NCBI RefSeq assembly: GCF_001544475.1
Contig: NZ_FCNW02000039.1
Location: forward strand, 1-55,762
Reading direction: 5' to 3'
From: Caballeronia humi
GTDB taxonomy: Bacteria > Pseudomonadota > Gammaproteobacteria > Burkholderiales > Burkholderiaceae
Length of the DNA stretch: 55,762 nucleotides
The translations under genes were made by a program, and so were the position numbers. Under the pieces are notes generated by a model. It saw nothing but the letters and a program-made list of their open reading frames with translations. It was not told the origin of the DNA and made no database searches. Below are positions 40,680 through 49,893 of the stretch, piece by piece. Positions within the stretch are counted from its first letter, which is position 1, and every line of letters starts with the position of its first letter.

Positions 40680-41636
40680 TCAAAGATCATCGAACGGCAC
40701 GATTGAAACCGTCTTGGGCGCGCCTGACGGTTCGCTCGCACACGGTTCTTCGTCGAACGCGATATCGCCCTGAGGATCGGCTTCGCCCGTCGCACGTAGT
40801 CCAGCGAACGGAAAAAGCTGGTGATCCATCAAATGCGACGGCACCACGTTGCCGAGCGCGTTGAACATATTCTCCGCGCGGCCCGGAAAACGCTTGTCCC
40901 AGTCGCGGATCAGCGCCTTCATTTCCGCGCGCTTCAGGTTCGGCTGACTGCCGCACAGGTTGCACGGAATGATCGGGAATTCGCGCAGCTCGGCGTACTT
41001 CTCCAGATCGGTTTCCTTCACGTAGGCGAGCGGCCGGATCACGACGTTCTTGCCATCGTCGGATTGCAGCTTCGGCGGCATGCCCTTCAGCTTTCCGCCG
41101 TAGAACATGTTGAGCAGCAGCGTTTGCAGGATGTCGTCGCGATGATGGCCGAGCGCGATCTTCGTCGCGCCCAGTTCGCCCGCCACGCGATACAGAATCC
41201 CGCGACGCAGCCGCGAGCACAGCGAACAGGTGGTCTTGCCCTCAGGCACGAGCCGCTTGACGATGCTGTACGTGTCCTGATTTTCGATGTGAAACGGGAT
41301 GTCGAGCTTGGCCAGATAGCCGGGCAGAACGTGCTCCGGAAAACCCGGCTGCTTCTGGTCGAGATTGACCGCGACGATCTCGAAATCGATCGGCGCGCGC
41401 TCGCGCAGGCGCATCAGGATGTCGAGCATCGCGTAGCTGTCCTTGCCGCCGGACAGGCACACCATCACTTTGTCGCCGTGCTCGATCATGTTGAAATCGC
41501 CGATCGCCTGGCCGACCTGGCGCGCGAGCCGCTTGAAGAGCTTGTTGTTCTCGTAGGCTTCCTTCTGCTCGCGGCGCGTGAGCGCGGCGCGCTCGGGTAC
41601 TTGCATGTGAGCTTCAGCCTGAGCGGGCGTGTTCAT
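40680..41636 (-). CDS. ttcA: tRNA 2-thiocytidine(32) synthetase
   Basis: 318 aa from ATG 41636, preceded by AGAGGA. TtcA thiolates C32 of some tRNAs using ATP and an Fe-S cluster. The PP-loop is VMVCLSGGKDSYAMLDIL near residues 57-74. The cluster cysteines are in TCSLCSRLRRGIL and, later, PCNLCGSQPNLKR. GHHRDDILQTLLLNMFYGG is the family signature. Its start codon overlaps the folB stop (ATGA), so translation is coupled to folB. Confidence 0.94.
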   Translation of the reverse strand: MNTPAQAEAHMQVPERAALTRREQKEAYENNKLFKRLARQVGQAIGDFNMIEHGDKVMVCLSGGKDSYAMLDILMRLRERAPIDFEIVAVNLDQKQPGFPEHVLPGYLAKLDIPFHIENQDTYSIVKRLVPEGKTTCSLCSRLRRGILYRVAGELGATKIALGHHRDDILQTLLLNMFYGGKLKGMPPKLQSDDGKNVVIRPLAYVKETDLEKYAELREFPIIPCNLCGSQPNLKRAEMKALIRDWDKRFPGRAENMFNALGNVVPSHLMDHQLFPFAGLRATGEADPQGDIAFDEEPCASEPSGAPKTVSIVPFDDL

Positions 41637-42034
41637 GCTTGTTCCTCTTTGATGCGAAAGACCTCGACGCCCACGGCGTCGCAGTCGGGATAAACGTCCG
41701 GCTTTTCCGTCGATACGACCACCGCCCGCACTTGCGGATGCGCAAGCAGCGCGGCGGCGACGTCGTCGCAAAGCGTTTCCTGCAAATGGATGTGCCCGCG
41801 CTCGACACGCTGCGCGATGGTCGAGCGCATGAAGTCATAATCGACCACTTCGCGCAGTTTGTCCTCGACAGGCGTCGACAACGCGAGCGGCACGAACAGC
41901 TCGACGTTGATCACGACGCGCTGCTCGCCCTGCTTCTCGAAGTCATGCACGCCGATGTTGATGCGCACTTCGTAGTTGCGCAGAAAGAGCCGCCGGCAGT
42001 CGGCGAGCCGGGGATGCGAAAGTGCGGCAAGCAT
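41633..42034 (-). CDS. folB: Dihydroneopterin aldolase
   Basis: 133 aa, normal. It cleaves 7,8-dihydroneopterin to 6-hydroxymethyl-dihydropterin in folate synthesis. The aldolase start is LRNYEVRINIGVHDFEKQGEQ (shown in part), with the conserved catalytic Lys and Glu positions in FEKQGEQRVVINV and ERGHIHLQETLCDDVA. VEVFRIKEEQA closes it. It sits 33 bases after the SDR gene and overlaps ttcA by 4 bases. Confidence 0.91.
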   Translation of the reverse strand: MLAALSHPRLADCRRLFLRNYEVRINIGVHDFEKQGEQRVVINVELFVPLALSTPVEDKLREVVDYDFMRSTIAQRVERGHIHLQETLCDDVAAALLAHPQVRAVVVSTEKPDVYPDCDAVGVEVFRIKEEQA

Positions 42035-42067
42035 GGTCTTTTCCAGTAGGTGTTGCGTGTTTTTCGC

Positions 42068-42889
42068 TTACGTCGAGCGCTTGTCGCCGACCATGAACAT
42101 CACGTCGCGCGGACTCGGCACCAGATGCTGGCCGCCATCGACGACAAGCGTTGTACCCGTCACGCCGTGCGCGGTCGCCAAGTAGCACGCGGCCTCCGCG
42201 ATGTCCACGACACGCGATGCGCGGCCGAGCGGCGTCACGCGATGCGCGATCTCGAAATCCGCGGGCGTCTGGTTCGCGGACACCATCGTCAAGCCGGGCG
42301 CCAGGCCCACGACGCGCAGTTTCGGCGCAAGCGCCTGCGCGAGCGCGACGGTCGCGTTCTCGAGCGCCGCCTTCGTCAGCGTGTACGAAAGGTAGTCCGG
42401 ATTCATGTTGTACAGCTTCTGGTCGAGCACGTTGATCACGACGCCGCGTTGCGTTTCGTCGTCGATCGCGGCATCCGGCACCGTTTCGTGGAGCGCGCGA
42501 GCCAACGTCAGCGGCGCGGCCAGATTGATCGCGGTCATCTCCAGCAATTTCGCGTAGCGAAAATCTTGCGCGGTGTCCTCGTCGAAACGCGACGCGCAGT
42601 TCACCACGCAATTCAGGCCGCCGAGCGCCTCGATGCACGCCGGCACGAGCCGCGCCACCTGCGTTTCGACGCCCAGATCCGCCCGCAGCGCGACGGCGCG
42701 GCGCCCGAGCGCGGCGATCTCAGCGACGGTTTCGTGCGCTGCCCGCTCCGATTCGCCGTAATGCACGGCGACGTCCCAGCCGCGCGACGCGAAACCGAGC
42801 GCGACGCCCCGCCCGATGCGCTTCGCCGCGCCGGTGACGAGCACGACGCGCGGCCGGCCGGGGGTTAAAACTGAAGGAGAAGCGCTCAT
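42068..42889 (-). CDS. SDR family oxidoreductase, FolM/pteridine-reductase-like
   Basis: 273 aa. The cofactor loop VVLVTGAAKRIGRGVALGFA has the TGAAKRIGR form typical of pteridine reductases and FolM rather than ordinary SDRs. NCASRFDED is the NNAS-like motif (with Cys for the second Asn-Ala variant). The catalytic Tyr and Lys are in YLSYTLTKAALEN. The end has GTTLVVDGGQHL. FolM-type enzymes reduce dihydromonapterin or dihydrofolate with NADPH, which fits folB directly downstream. Its start is only 13 bases from the divergent midA start. Confidence 0.83.
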   Translation of the reverse strand: MSASPSVLTPGRPRVVLVTGAAKRIGRGVALGFASRGWDVAVHYGESERAAHETVAEIAALGRRAVALRADLGVETQVARLVPACIEALGGLNCVVNCASRFDEDTAQDFRYAKLLEMTAINLAAPLTLARALHETVPDAAIDDETQRGVVINVLDQKLYNMNPDYLSYTLTKAALENATVALAQALAPKLRVVGLAPGLTMVSANQTPADFEIAHRVTPLGRASRVVDIAEAACYLATAHGVTGTTLVVDGGQHLVPSPRDVMFMVGDKRST

Positions 42890-42902
42890 TTACAATATCG
42901 GG

Positions 42903-44108
42903 ATGAATCCGAATGCTCGACAATCCGACAGTTTACCTGCTCCCGGCGCGGACGCGCTGGCGCAGTCCGAGGCGCTCACGACGCTGATTCGCGACAAAAT
43001 CGCCGACGCGGGCGGCTGGCTGCCCTTCGACCGCTACATGGAACTGGCGCTTTACGCGCCCGGCCTCGGCTACTACAGCGGCGGCGCGATGAAATTCGGG
43101 CGCCGGGCGGAAGACGGCAGCGATTTCGTGACGGCGCCGGAACTTTCGCCGCTCTTTGCCGCGACGCTCGCGCGGCCCGTCGCGCAGGCGCTCGAAGCGA
43201 GCGGCACGCGCGACGTGATGGAATTCGGCGCGGGCACGGGCAAGCTCGCGGCGGGGTTGCTCAAGGCGTTGCGCGACCTGGACGTCCCGTTCGACAGCTA
43301 TTCGATCGTCGATCTGTCCGGCGAACTGCGCGAGCGCCAGCGCGCGACGATCGAAGCCGACGCGCCCGAACTCGCCGCCAAGGTGAAATGGCTCGACGCA
43401 CTGCCGCCGGCGTTCGCGGGCGTGGTGATCGGCAACGAAGTGCTCGACGCGATGCCGGTGCGGCTCGTCGTGCGCAAGCTCGGCGCGTGGCACGAGCGCG
43501 GCGTGGTGGAACTGAACGGCCGCTTCGCCTTCGACGACCATCCGCTTTCGGGCGACCCGCTCGTCGCCACGATCGACGCCGCCATCGATGCGGCCAACGA
43601 CGAACCGTTCGTCGAATACGTGACGGAAACGCACGAAGCCGCGCTCGCGTTCACGAAGACGGTCTGCACGATGCTCACGCGCGGCGCGGCGTTTTTCATC
43701 GATTACGGTTTTCCGCGGCACGAGTTCTATCACGCGCAACGCGCGACCGGCACGCTGATGTGTCACTACCGGCATCGGGCGCACGGCGATCCGTTTCTGT
43801 ATCCGGGCTTGCAGGACATCACGGCGCATGTCGAATTCACGGGGATCGCGGAAGCGGGCGTCGAGACAGGCGCGGATTTGCTCGGATTCACATCGCAGGC
43901 GCGGTTTCTGATGAACGCGGGCATCACCGACGTGCTCTCCGACATCGATCCCGTCGACGTCAAGCGCTTCCTGCCCGCGGCGAACGCGGTTCAGAAGTTG
44001 TTGTCGGAGGCGGAGATGGGCGAGTTGTTCAAGGTGATCGCGTTTTCGCGCGGCATCGAAGACACGCTCTCTGCGTTCGCCACCGGCGACCGATCGCACA
44101 CGCTGTGA
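42903..44108 (+). CDS. MidA-like class I SAM-dependent methyltransferase
   Basis: 401 aa from the ATG at 42903; the frame opens at 42816 inside the divergent SDR gene and is rejected. The SAM loop is VMEFGAGTGKLAAGLL near residues 105-120. The family signature VVIGNEVLDAMPVRL near 174-188 is the MidA/NDUFAF7 motif. FIDYGFPRHEFYH follows. The mitochondrial homologue NDUFAF7 methylates an arginine of complex I subunit NDUFS2; the bacterial role may be similar but is not shown. The DUF2905 gene starts 18 bases after its stop. Confidence 0.9.
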   Translation: MNPNARQSDSLPAPGADALAQSEALTTLIRDKIADAGGWLPFDRYMELALYAPGLGYYSGGAMKFGRRAEDGSDFVTAPELSPLFAATLARPVAQALEASGTRDVMEFGAGTGKLAAGLLKALRDLDVPFDSYSIVDLSGELRERQRATIEADAPELAAKVKWLDALPPAFAGVVIGNEVLDAMPVRLVVRKLGAWHERGVVELNGRFAFDDHPLSGDPLVATIDAAIDAANDEPFVEYVTETHEAALAFTKTVCTMLTRGAAFFIDYGFPRHEFYHAQRATGTLMCHYRHRAHGDPFLYPGLQDITAHVEFTGIAEAGVETGADLLGFTSQARFLMNAGITDVLSDIDPVDVKRFLPAANAVQKLLSEAEMGELFKVIAFSRGIEDTLSAFATGDRSHTL

Positions 44109-44126
44109 AGTTATAGGCTCGCCGTC

Positions 44127-44321
44127 ATGATCCGCTGGCTGCTCACCACGTTCGTCGCGCTGTCGATTCTGTCGGCTTGCTGGCCCTGGCTGCGCAAGCT
44201 CGGCATCGGGCGGCTGCCGGGGGATTTCACGCTGCGGCTGTTCGGGCGCGAATACCCGTTTCCGTTCATGTCGACGTTGATTCTGTCAATGCTGTTGTCG
44301 TTCATTGCGCGGCTGCTTTGA
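44127..44321 (+). CDS. DUF2905 small membrane protein
   Basis: 64 aa with two hydrophobic helices (LLTTFVALSILSACW and FMSTLILSMLLSFIARLL) around a short loop carrying LGIGRLPGDFTLRLFGREY, the diagnostic DUF2905 segment (GxLPGDI/F). It is an inner-membrane protein of unknown function. Co-transcription with midA is likely, given the 18-base gap. Confidence 0.88.
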   Translation: MIRWLLTTFVALSILSACWPWLRKLGIGRLPGDFTLRLFGREYPFPFMSTLILSMLLSFIARLL

Positions 44322-44342
44322 TTCTCAACGCCGTGCGTTGAA

Positions 44343-45590
44343 TCACACCGGTCCCGCTTCTTCCAGCGCCGCCTTCACCGCCTCGACGCGCGCATGATGC
44401 ACCGCGTCCTTGATCCTCGCCGGCTCCTTCGCGTACTGCTGCGCCACCGCGCCCGCATCCACCGCGCGCGCCGCCACCAGCGCCTCGCGCAACCGCTCCG
44501 CCTGCGGATACGGCTGCTGCGACAACCCGAGCCGTCCGCGCGCATCCGCGACGCACGCCTGCAGCGCCTCCGCGAACCGTGCCGGCTTGCGCAGCGCGTC
44601 GCATCGTTCGAACAGGCGCACGAGCGCCGCCGGCCCCATCTCCATCACGCGATGAATATTCCCGTGCTCCCGCGCAACGAGCAGCGCCAGGTCACGGCAC
44701 TCGTTCGGCACGCGCAGCCGCTCGCACAGCGGCCGCAGCAAATCGACACTGCGCCCCTCGTGGCCGATGTGGCGCGGCAGGACATCGTCGGGCGTGGTCG
44801 CCTTGCCGAGATCGTGCGTCAGCGCGGCGAAGCGCACGGTCAGCGCGAAGTTCTGCGATGCCGCGTAGTCGAGCACCATCATCACGTGTACGCCGGTATC
44901 GACTTCGGGGTGATAGTCGGCGCGCTGCGGCACGCCCCAGAGCGCATCGACTTCCGGCAGGATGCGTTCTAGCGCGCCACAGTCGCGCAGCACGGCGAAC
45001 ACCCGCGACGGCGTGCGCTCCATCAATCCACGCGACACTTCCTGCCACACGCGTTCGGGCACGAGCGCATCGACTTCGCCCGCCGCGACCATCTTTTTCA
45101 TCAGCGCGCGCGTCTCGCCGGCGACAGTGAAATCCGTGAACCGCGCCGCGAAGCGCGCGACCCGCAGAACGCGCACCGGATCTTCGATGAACGCATTGCC
45201 GACGTGGCGGAACAGCTTCTTCTCCAGATCGGCGCGGCCGTCGAACGGATCGATCACCGGGCCGGTCAGCGTACCGTCGGGGCTGACTTCGCGCGCCATC
45301 GCGTTGATAGTCAAATCACGGCGCGCCAGGTCTTCTTCCAGCGTGACGTCGGGCGAATAGTAGAACTGGAAGCCGTGATAGCCCGCCGCCGTCTTGCGCT
45401 CGGTGCGCGCAAGCGCGTATTCCTCTTGCGTCACGGGATGCAGAAACACCGGAAAATCCTTGCCGACCGGCCGATACCCCTGCGCCGCCATCTGCTCGGG
45501 CGTCGCGCCGACGACGACGTAATCGCGGTCCACGACGGGCACGCCGAGCAGTTCATCGCGGATCGCGCCGCCGACGGCGTAGATATTCAT
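44343..45590 (-). CDS. cca: Multifunctional CCA-adding enzyme
   Basis: 415 aa from ATG 45590, matching the family size (about 410); the longer frame to 46154 covers the GST gene and is rejected. It adds CCA to tRNA 3' ends. The nucleotidyltransferase start is MNIYAVGGAIRDELLG, and the metal Asp pair is in VVDRDYVVVG. RRDLTINAMA and the NTP-selecting EDPVRVLRVARFAARF follow. The C-terminal HD phosphohydrolase domain has RFAALTHDLGKATTP near residue 260. The start overlaps the GST stop (ATGA), so they form an operon with GST first. Confidence 0.95.
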   Translation of the reverse strand: MNIYAVGGAIRDELLGVPVVDRDYVVVGATPEQMAAQGYRPVGKDFPVFLHPVTQEEYALARTERKTAAGYHGFQFYYSPDVTLEEDLARRDLTINAMAREVSPDGTLTGPVIDPFDGRADLEKKLFRHVGNAFIEDPVRVLRVARFAARFTDFTVAGETRALMKKMVAAGEVDALVPERVWQEVSRGLMERTPSRVFAVLRDCGALERILPEVDALWGVPQRADYHPEVDTGVHVMMVLDYAASQNFALTVRFAALTHDLGKATTPDDVLPRHIGHEGRSVDLLRPLCERLRVPNECRDLALLVAREHGNIHRVMEMGPAALVRLFERCDALRKPARFAEALQACVADARGRLGLSQQPYPQAERLREALVAARAVDAGAVAQQYAKEPARIKDAVHHARVEAVKAALEEAGPV

Positions 45591-46204
45591 CGTTCGTCGC
45601 CCGCGTCCCTGATCCACGCGGCGACCGCCGGCACCTTCGTCACGCACTCGACGTAACCGCGCGACACGTCGCTCAGTTCGGGCGCGTAGGTATTGAAGCG
45701 CATCACGACAGGAGCGTACATCGCGTCCGCGATACCGAACTCGCCGAACAGGAATGGCCCGCCGTACATGCTCAGGCAATCGCGCCAGATCGCCTCGATC
45801 CGCGCGATGTCCGAGAGCGCTTCCGGCGTGCGTCCGGTACCCGGCGCGTGCGTTTGAATGGTCATCGTCATGTCGCGGCGCAAATCGGCGAAACCGGCGT
45901 GCATCTCCGCGCTGATGCTGCGCGCCCGCGCGCGGGCGGCGGCGTCGCGCGGCCACATCGCGTGTTCCGGATGCTGCTCGGCGAGCGTCTCCATGATCGC
46001 GAGCGATTCCCAGATTGCGTCGCCGGAATCGGTGACGAGGCACGGCACCTTGCCCGACGGCGCATGCTCCAGGATCTGCGCCTTCGACTCGGGTCGCCCG
46101 AGGCGGATCAGCGTTTCGTCGAAGGGAATTGCAAAGTGCCTGAGCACCAGCCACGGCCGCATCGACCAGGAAGAGACGTTCTTGTCACCGATAACGAGTT
46201 TCAT
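45587..46204 (-). CDS. Glutathione S-transferase family protein
   Basis: 205 aa from ATG 46204. The thioredoxin-like N-terminal domain starts MKLVIGDKNVSSWSMRPWLV, with the probable catalytic Ser in SSWSMRP. GKVPCLV (cis-Pro) and DAIWESLAIMETLAE complete the glutathione site. The C-terminal helical domain runs from about 90 on. It resembles the YfcF/maleylacetoacetate-isomerase-like bacterial group; the substrate is not known. It overlaps cca by 4 bases. Confidence 0.89.
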   Translation of the reverse strand: MKLVIGDKNVSSWSMRPWLVLRHFAIPFDETLIRLGRPESKAQILEHAPSGKVPCLVTDSGDAIWESLAIMETLAEQHPEHAMWPRDAAARARARSISAEMHAGFADLRRDMTMTIQTHAPGTGRTPEALSDIARIEAIWRDCLSMYGGPFLFGEFGIADAMYAPVVMRFNTYAPELSDVSRGYVECVTKVPAVAAWIRDAGDER

Positions 46205-46226
46205 AAACACGCGCAAAAAAAGTGGG

Positions 46227-47183
46227 CTAACGGTGCGCCGTCGCGCGAAATGCGTTGAAGCGCGAGCGTGGGGATTGCCCCGTGAGATACATCGGCGCGA
46301 TCGCTTCGATGCTCGCCGGCTCGTCGATGCCGAGCTCCGGCGCAAGCGGTCCGCTCGCGACGCTCGGCGTCTTCATCGAATCGAGATTATCGCGCGACAT
46401 CATCGGTTCGCCGGGCGCGAGTTCGAGCGTCATCGCCTGCACGCGGCCGAGGCTCTCAGGCAATTTGATGATCTTCGCGTGCTTGCCGATCGTCGCGCCG
46501 CTGAAACGCACGAGTTCCGCGAGCGTGTAGACCTGCGGCCCGGCGAGTTCGAACACGCGCCCGCTCGCGGCATCCAGATCGAGCACGTTGACGATCGCCT
46601 TGGCCACGTCGCCGACGAACACCGGCTGAAACTGCGCGTCCGCGCACGCGAGCGGGATCACCGGGAACACGCGCTCCAGAAACGCGAACTGGTTCAGCAG
46701 ATTGTCCTCGGGACCGAAGACTACGGAACTGCGAAAAATCGTCGTGGCGAGCGACGAATCACGGATCACCTTCTCGCCGTCGCCGCGCGAGCGCAGGTAC
46801 ATGCTCGGGCCGTTCGAATCGGCGCCGATCGCGCTCATGTGCAAAAGACGCCCCACGCCCTTCGACTCACACGCCGCGACGATCTTGCGCGGCAGTTCGA
46901 CGTGCGCCTTCGCGAACTCGGGACCGTACGGATCGCCGCGCCGCCCCTGCAGGATGCCGACGAGGTTGATCACCGCATCGGCCTCGGCGACGAACGCGGC
47001 GAGTTGCGCCGGATCGTGGACGTCGGCTTCGATCACATCGATGGGGAGCAGGGTGAGATGCGCGGCGTTCGCGCGCCGCCGCGTGGCGACGCGCACGTCC
47101 TTGCCGACTTCGACGAGCGCGTTGACGAGATGACTGCCGATGAAACCCGAACCGCCGATCAGCGCTACTTTCTGATGTCGCAT
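46227..47183 (-). CDS. NDUFA9-like NAD(P)-binding protein (complex I assembly-type SDR)
   Basis: 318 aa. The Rossmann loop is KVALIGGSGFIGSHLVNALV, with VATRR after the second strand. VINLVGILQGRR, LLHMSAIGADSNGPSMYLRS and ATIFRSSVVFGPEDNLLNQF are typical of the complex I NDUFA9 family of atypical SDRs. It lacks the usual YxxxK; the Tyr-X-X-X-Ser form is seen. Such proteins bind NADPH structurally. Its nearness to midA (NDUFAF7-like) is notable because both mitochondrial homologues concern complex I. It is 22 bases upstream of the GST gene on the same strand. Confidence 0.85.
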   Translation of the reverse strand: MRHQKVALIGGSGFIGSHLVNALVEVGKDVRVATRRRANAAHLTLLPIDVIEADVHDPAQLAAFVAEADAVINLVGILQGRRGDPYGPEFAKAHVELPRKIVAACESKGVGRLLHMSAIGADSNGPSMYLRSRGDGEKVIRDSSLATTIFRSSVVFGPEDNLLNQFAFLERVFPVIPLACADAQFQPVFVGDVAKAIVNVLDLDAASGRVFELAGPQVYTLAELVRFSGATIGKHAKIIKLPESLGRVQAMTLELAPGEPMMSRDNLDSMKTPSVASGPLAPELGIDEPASIEAIAPMYLTGQSPRSRFNAFRATAHR

Positions 47184-47284
47184 ATTCGCCTCTGCTGGTG
47201 GCGACGGCTCGCGGGTCTTGCTGCGGGGCCGCGCGTGGTGTCGAACGCGCGGCCTTGCCTGAAAGGCGTAAAAAGCGTGAAGGC

Positions 47285-49252
47285 TTACGGCGCGATGTAG
47301 CCGAGGCGCGCCTTGAGCGATTGCGGACGGCCTTCGAACAGCGCCGCGTAATAGACGGTGTTCGACAACACGTTCTTCACGTAGTCGCGGGTCTCGGTGA
47401 ACGGAATGGTCTCAGCAAAAACCGCGCCTTCCACCGGCCCGGTCAGATCGCCGCGCCACTTGTTCGGACGTCCCGGCCCGGCGTTGTAGCCTGCCGTCGC
47501 GAGCACGGGGGAATTGTCGAATTGATTGTAGATCATCGACAAATAGTTGGTTCCGAGCAGGATGTTCGTGTTGATGTCGTTCATCTGCGCGCGCGACACC
47601 GGCCCCATGCCGATCTTCTTCGCGACGAGTTGCGCCGTGCCAGGCATCAGTTGCATCAGTCCGCCCGCGCCGACTTCCGAACGCGCATTGATGATGAAGC
47701 GCGATTCCTGCCGAATCAGGCCGTACGCCCATTCGACGTCGAGCCCGGTGTTCTGCGCATCGCGCTCGACAATCTCCCGGAACGGCGACAAATAGCGCAA
47801 GGAGAAATCGTGCTCGGTCTTCGTCTTGTCGGCGGTGTTCACCGTGCGGTCGAACAGTTCGATGCGGCGCGCGTACTGTGCAGCGGCGAGCAACTGACGA
47901 TCGGTCATCGAACGCAGCGGCCAGTTCCATTCGCGGTTGCCTTCGAGACGCAGGTTCAGCGCGTAGAAACGCTGCGACAGCGCGAAGCCCGGCACCGACT
48001 GCATCTGCGCGATTTCGGCGTCGCTCACGGTCGTGCGCGGCGGGATCGTGATCTTCTGGCCGAGTTCTTCCGAGGCGAGCTGTCCATAGAAGTCGAAGCG
48101 GTCCGCGATCGACTGGAATTCCTGCGCGGCCGTGGCGCCGTCGCCTGCTTGCTTGAGCGCGCGCGCGTGCCAGTAGACCCACGCCGGCTGGTTGCGCAGC
48201 GACGGCGGCATCTGCTCGACCGACCAGCGCACCATGTTCCAGTCGCCCGCGAGCAATGCAGCCCGCGTGCGCCATTCGTAAGCGGGAACCGATAACGGCG
48301 CATTTACCGACAGCCGATACCAGTCCGCTGCGGCAGGCATGCGCTTCAGCGCCGCCTGATAACCGATCGTGCCCCAGCCGATCGCGCGCTCGGGCGCGGT
48401 CAGGCTCGGCGCGACCGAGCTGAACGTGGCAGCCGCCATCGCAGGATCGTTGCGCGCCATGCGCGTGATCGCGAGCAGCGTCAGTTGATGCGCCGGTGTG
48501 TTCGGCATCACGCCGCGCGCGAGGTAGAGCGGCGGCGTGCTCGTCGCGTTGTCGAAGAGCGTCGGGTCCGGACGTTCCTGTCCGAGCGCATCGACGATCT
48601 TCGCGCCCGTGCCCGTATAGTTCTGCTCGTACGCAAGACGAATCTGCTGCCAGACGTCGTCGCTTGAGAATTGCTGCGTGCGAGCCAGCGCGCCGATCAG
48701 ATCGACGCAACCGTCGCCGTACCATTTCGGATCGACGAGCAGCGCGCGCGCCGCATCCGCGACGTTCTCGCCGCGCGCCGCGCGCGCTCCGAGCGCGTAG
48801 CATTTCACCTGCGTGTCGTCATTGAGCACGAAGCGGGAATACTGCTGCTCGAAGTTGCGCCAGTCGTGACGGCCGCCGAGCACGACGAGGTAGTCGTTGC
48901 GCATGCGGTCGGCAATCGCCTGACCGTCGTAGCGCTGCAGGAACGAGAGCACGGGCTCGTCGGGCGCATCGACGCGGGCGTGGCCTTGCGAGTCGAAAAG
49001 CTGCGGCTTGATCGTGAAGTACTCGATATAGCCAGGCGCCGGATATTCCGGAATCTGCGAGGCGAGCAGCGCGGCTTTGCCTGCATCGTTCGTGCGCGCG
49101 GCTTCGCGCAACTGCATGAAGATGCGGTCGTCGGATGAGGGGATGTAGTCGGCGTCGGGACGCACCGCGGAGGCTGTGCTGCAAGCGACGAGCGCCGCTG
49201 CCGCGAGTGCCGGAGCGACCGCGCGATATACTCGATTGAGGCGTTTTGACAT
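47285..49252 (-). CDS. slt: Soluble lytic murein transglycosylase, Slt70-like, lipoprotein-type start
   Basis: 655 aa from ATG 49252; the frame extends to 49480 without support. The N-terminus has a signal with lipobox-like LVAC (ALAAAALVACSTAS), so it may be lipid-anchored. A long alpha-helical superhelix (about 40-480) forms the ring of Slt70. The catalytic domain follows: the active Glu in YGLIRQESRF near 513, then GAGGLMQLMPGTAQLVA and ATAGYNAGPGRPNKWRG. It cleaves peptidoglycan to 1,6-anhydromuropeptides. The divergent cycloligase starts 20 bases away. Confidence 0.91.
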   Translation of the reverse strand: MSKRLNRVYRAVAPALAAAALVACSTASAVRPDADYIPSSDDRIFMQLREAARTNDAGKAALLASQIPEYPAPGYIEYFTIKPQLFDSQGHARVDAPDEPVLSFLQRYDGQAIADRMRNDYLVVLGGRHDWRNFEQQYSRFVLNDDTQVKCYALGARAARGENVADAARALLVDPKWYGDGCVDLIGALARTQQFSSDDVWQQIRLAYEQNYTGTGAKIVDALGQERPDPTLFDNATSTPPLYLARGVMPNTPAHQLTLLAITRMARNDPAMAAATFSSVAPSLTAPERAIGWGTIGYQAALKRMPAAADWYRLSVNAPLSVPAYEWRTRAALLAGDWNMVRWSVEQMPPSLRNQPAWVYWHARALKQAGDGATAAQEFQSIADRFDFYGQLASEELGQKITIPPRTTVSDAEIAQMQSVPGFALSQRFYALNLRLEGNREWNWPLRSMTDRQLLAAAQYARRIELFDRTVNTADKTKTEHDFSLRYLSPFREIVERDAQNTGLDVEWAYGLIRQESRFIINARSEVGAGGLMQLMPGTAQLVAKKIGMGPVSRAQMNDINTNILLGTNYLSMIYNQFDNSPVLATAGYNAGPGRPNKWRGDLTGPVEGAVFAETIPFTETRDYVKNVLSNTVYYAALFEGRPQSLKARLGYIAP

Positions 49253-49272
49253 CGTTATTTCAGGAGCGCGAA

Positions 49273-49866
49273 TTGGTCGAAAGCATAGCACGCAACCCTT
49301 CTCCAGAACCGAAAAGCGCGCTGCGCGCGACGCTCCTCGCGACCCGCGAAGCGCAACGCGAAGAAGCCGATCACGCCGCGCGAAACGAAGCGCTCGCGCG
49401 CCGTGTGATGGCCGCGATCGCGCAGCATCCGGCGACGTGCATCGGCTTCTACTGGCCGGTCGCCGGGGAGTTCGATGCACGCGATGCGCTCGCCGTGTGG
49501 CTCAAGCTCGATGCGTCGCGCCAGGTGGCTTTGCCGGTGGTCGTGGAGCGTCACGCGGCGATGATCTTTCACGCATGGCGCGAGCATGCGCCGATGAAGG
49601 CGGGCCGCTATCGCATTCCGGTGCCACTCGAAGAAAAGGCGGTCGTGCCGGACCTGCTTTTGATACCGTGTGTCGGGTTCGACAAGGAGCGCTATCGGCT
49701 GGGATACGGCGGCGGGTATTTCGATCGCACACTCGCCGCGTGGCCGTCGGAGAAAAAGCCGGTGAAGATAGGCGTCGCGTATGAATCGGGCAAGTGCGAC
49801 GCGCTGCCGCACGAGGCCCACGACGTGCCGCTCGACGCGATCGTCACGGAATCTGCTATTTATTGA
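49273..49866 (+). CDS. 5-formyltetrahydrofolate cyclo-ligase
   Basis: 197 aa from TTG 49273, chosen because AGGAG is at 49262-49266, 6 bases before it; no ATG or GTG fits near the family N-terminus. It converts 5-formyl-THF to methenyl-THF with ATP. Conserved parts: the N-terminal KSALRATLLATREAQ, the central WPVAGEFDARDAL, and the signature VGFDKERYRLGYGGGYFDRTL near residues 140-160, which binds ATP. An upstream TTG at 49246 is also open. The gene is divergent from slt. Confidence 0.87.
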   Translation: MVESIARNPSPEPKSALRATLLATREAQREEADHAARNEALARRVMAAIAQHPATCIGFYWPVAGEFDARDALAVWLKLDASRQVALPVVVERHAAMIFHAWREHAPMKAGRYRIPVPLEEKAVVPDLLLIPCVGFDKERYRLGYGGGYFDRTLAAWPSEKKPVKIGVAYESGKCDALPHEAHDVPLDAIVTESAIY

Positions 49867-49893
49867 AGCAAATGACGCGAAGCGGTCGGCGCA

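Noticed and set aside
44343..46154. A 603-residue Cca form fused with upstream sequence
   Set aside because: The family starts at MNIYAVGGAIRD (45590); the rest is an off-frame reading of the GST gene.
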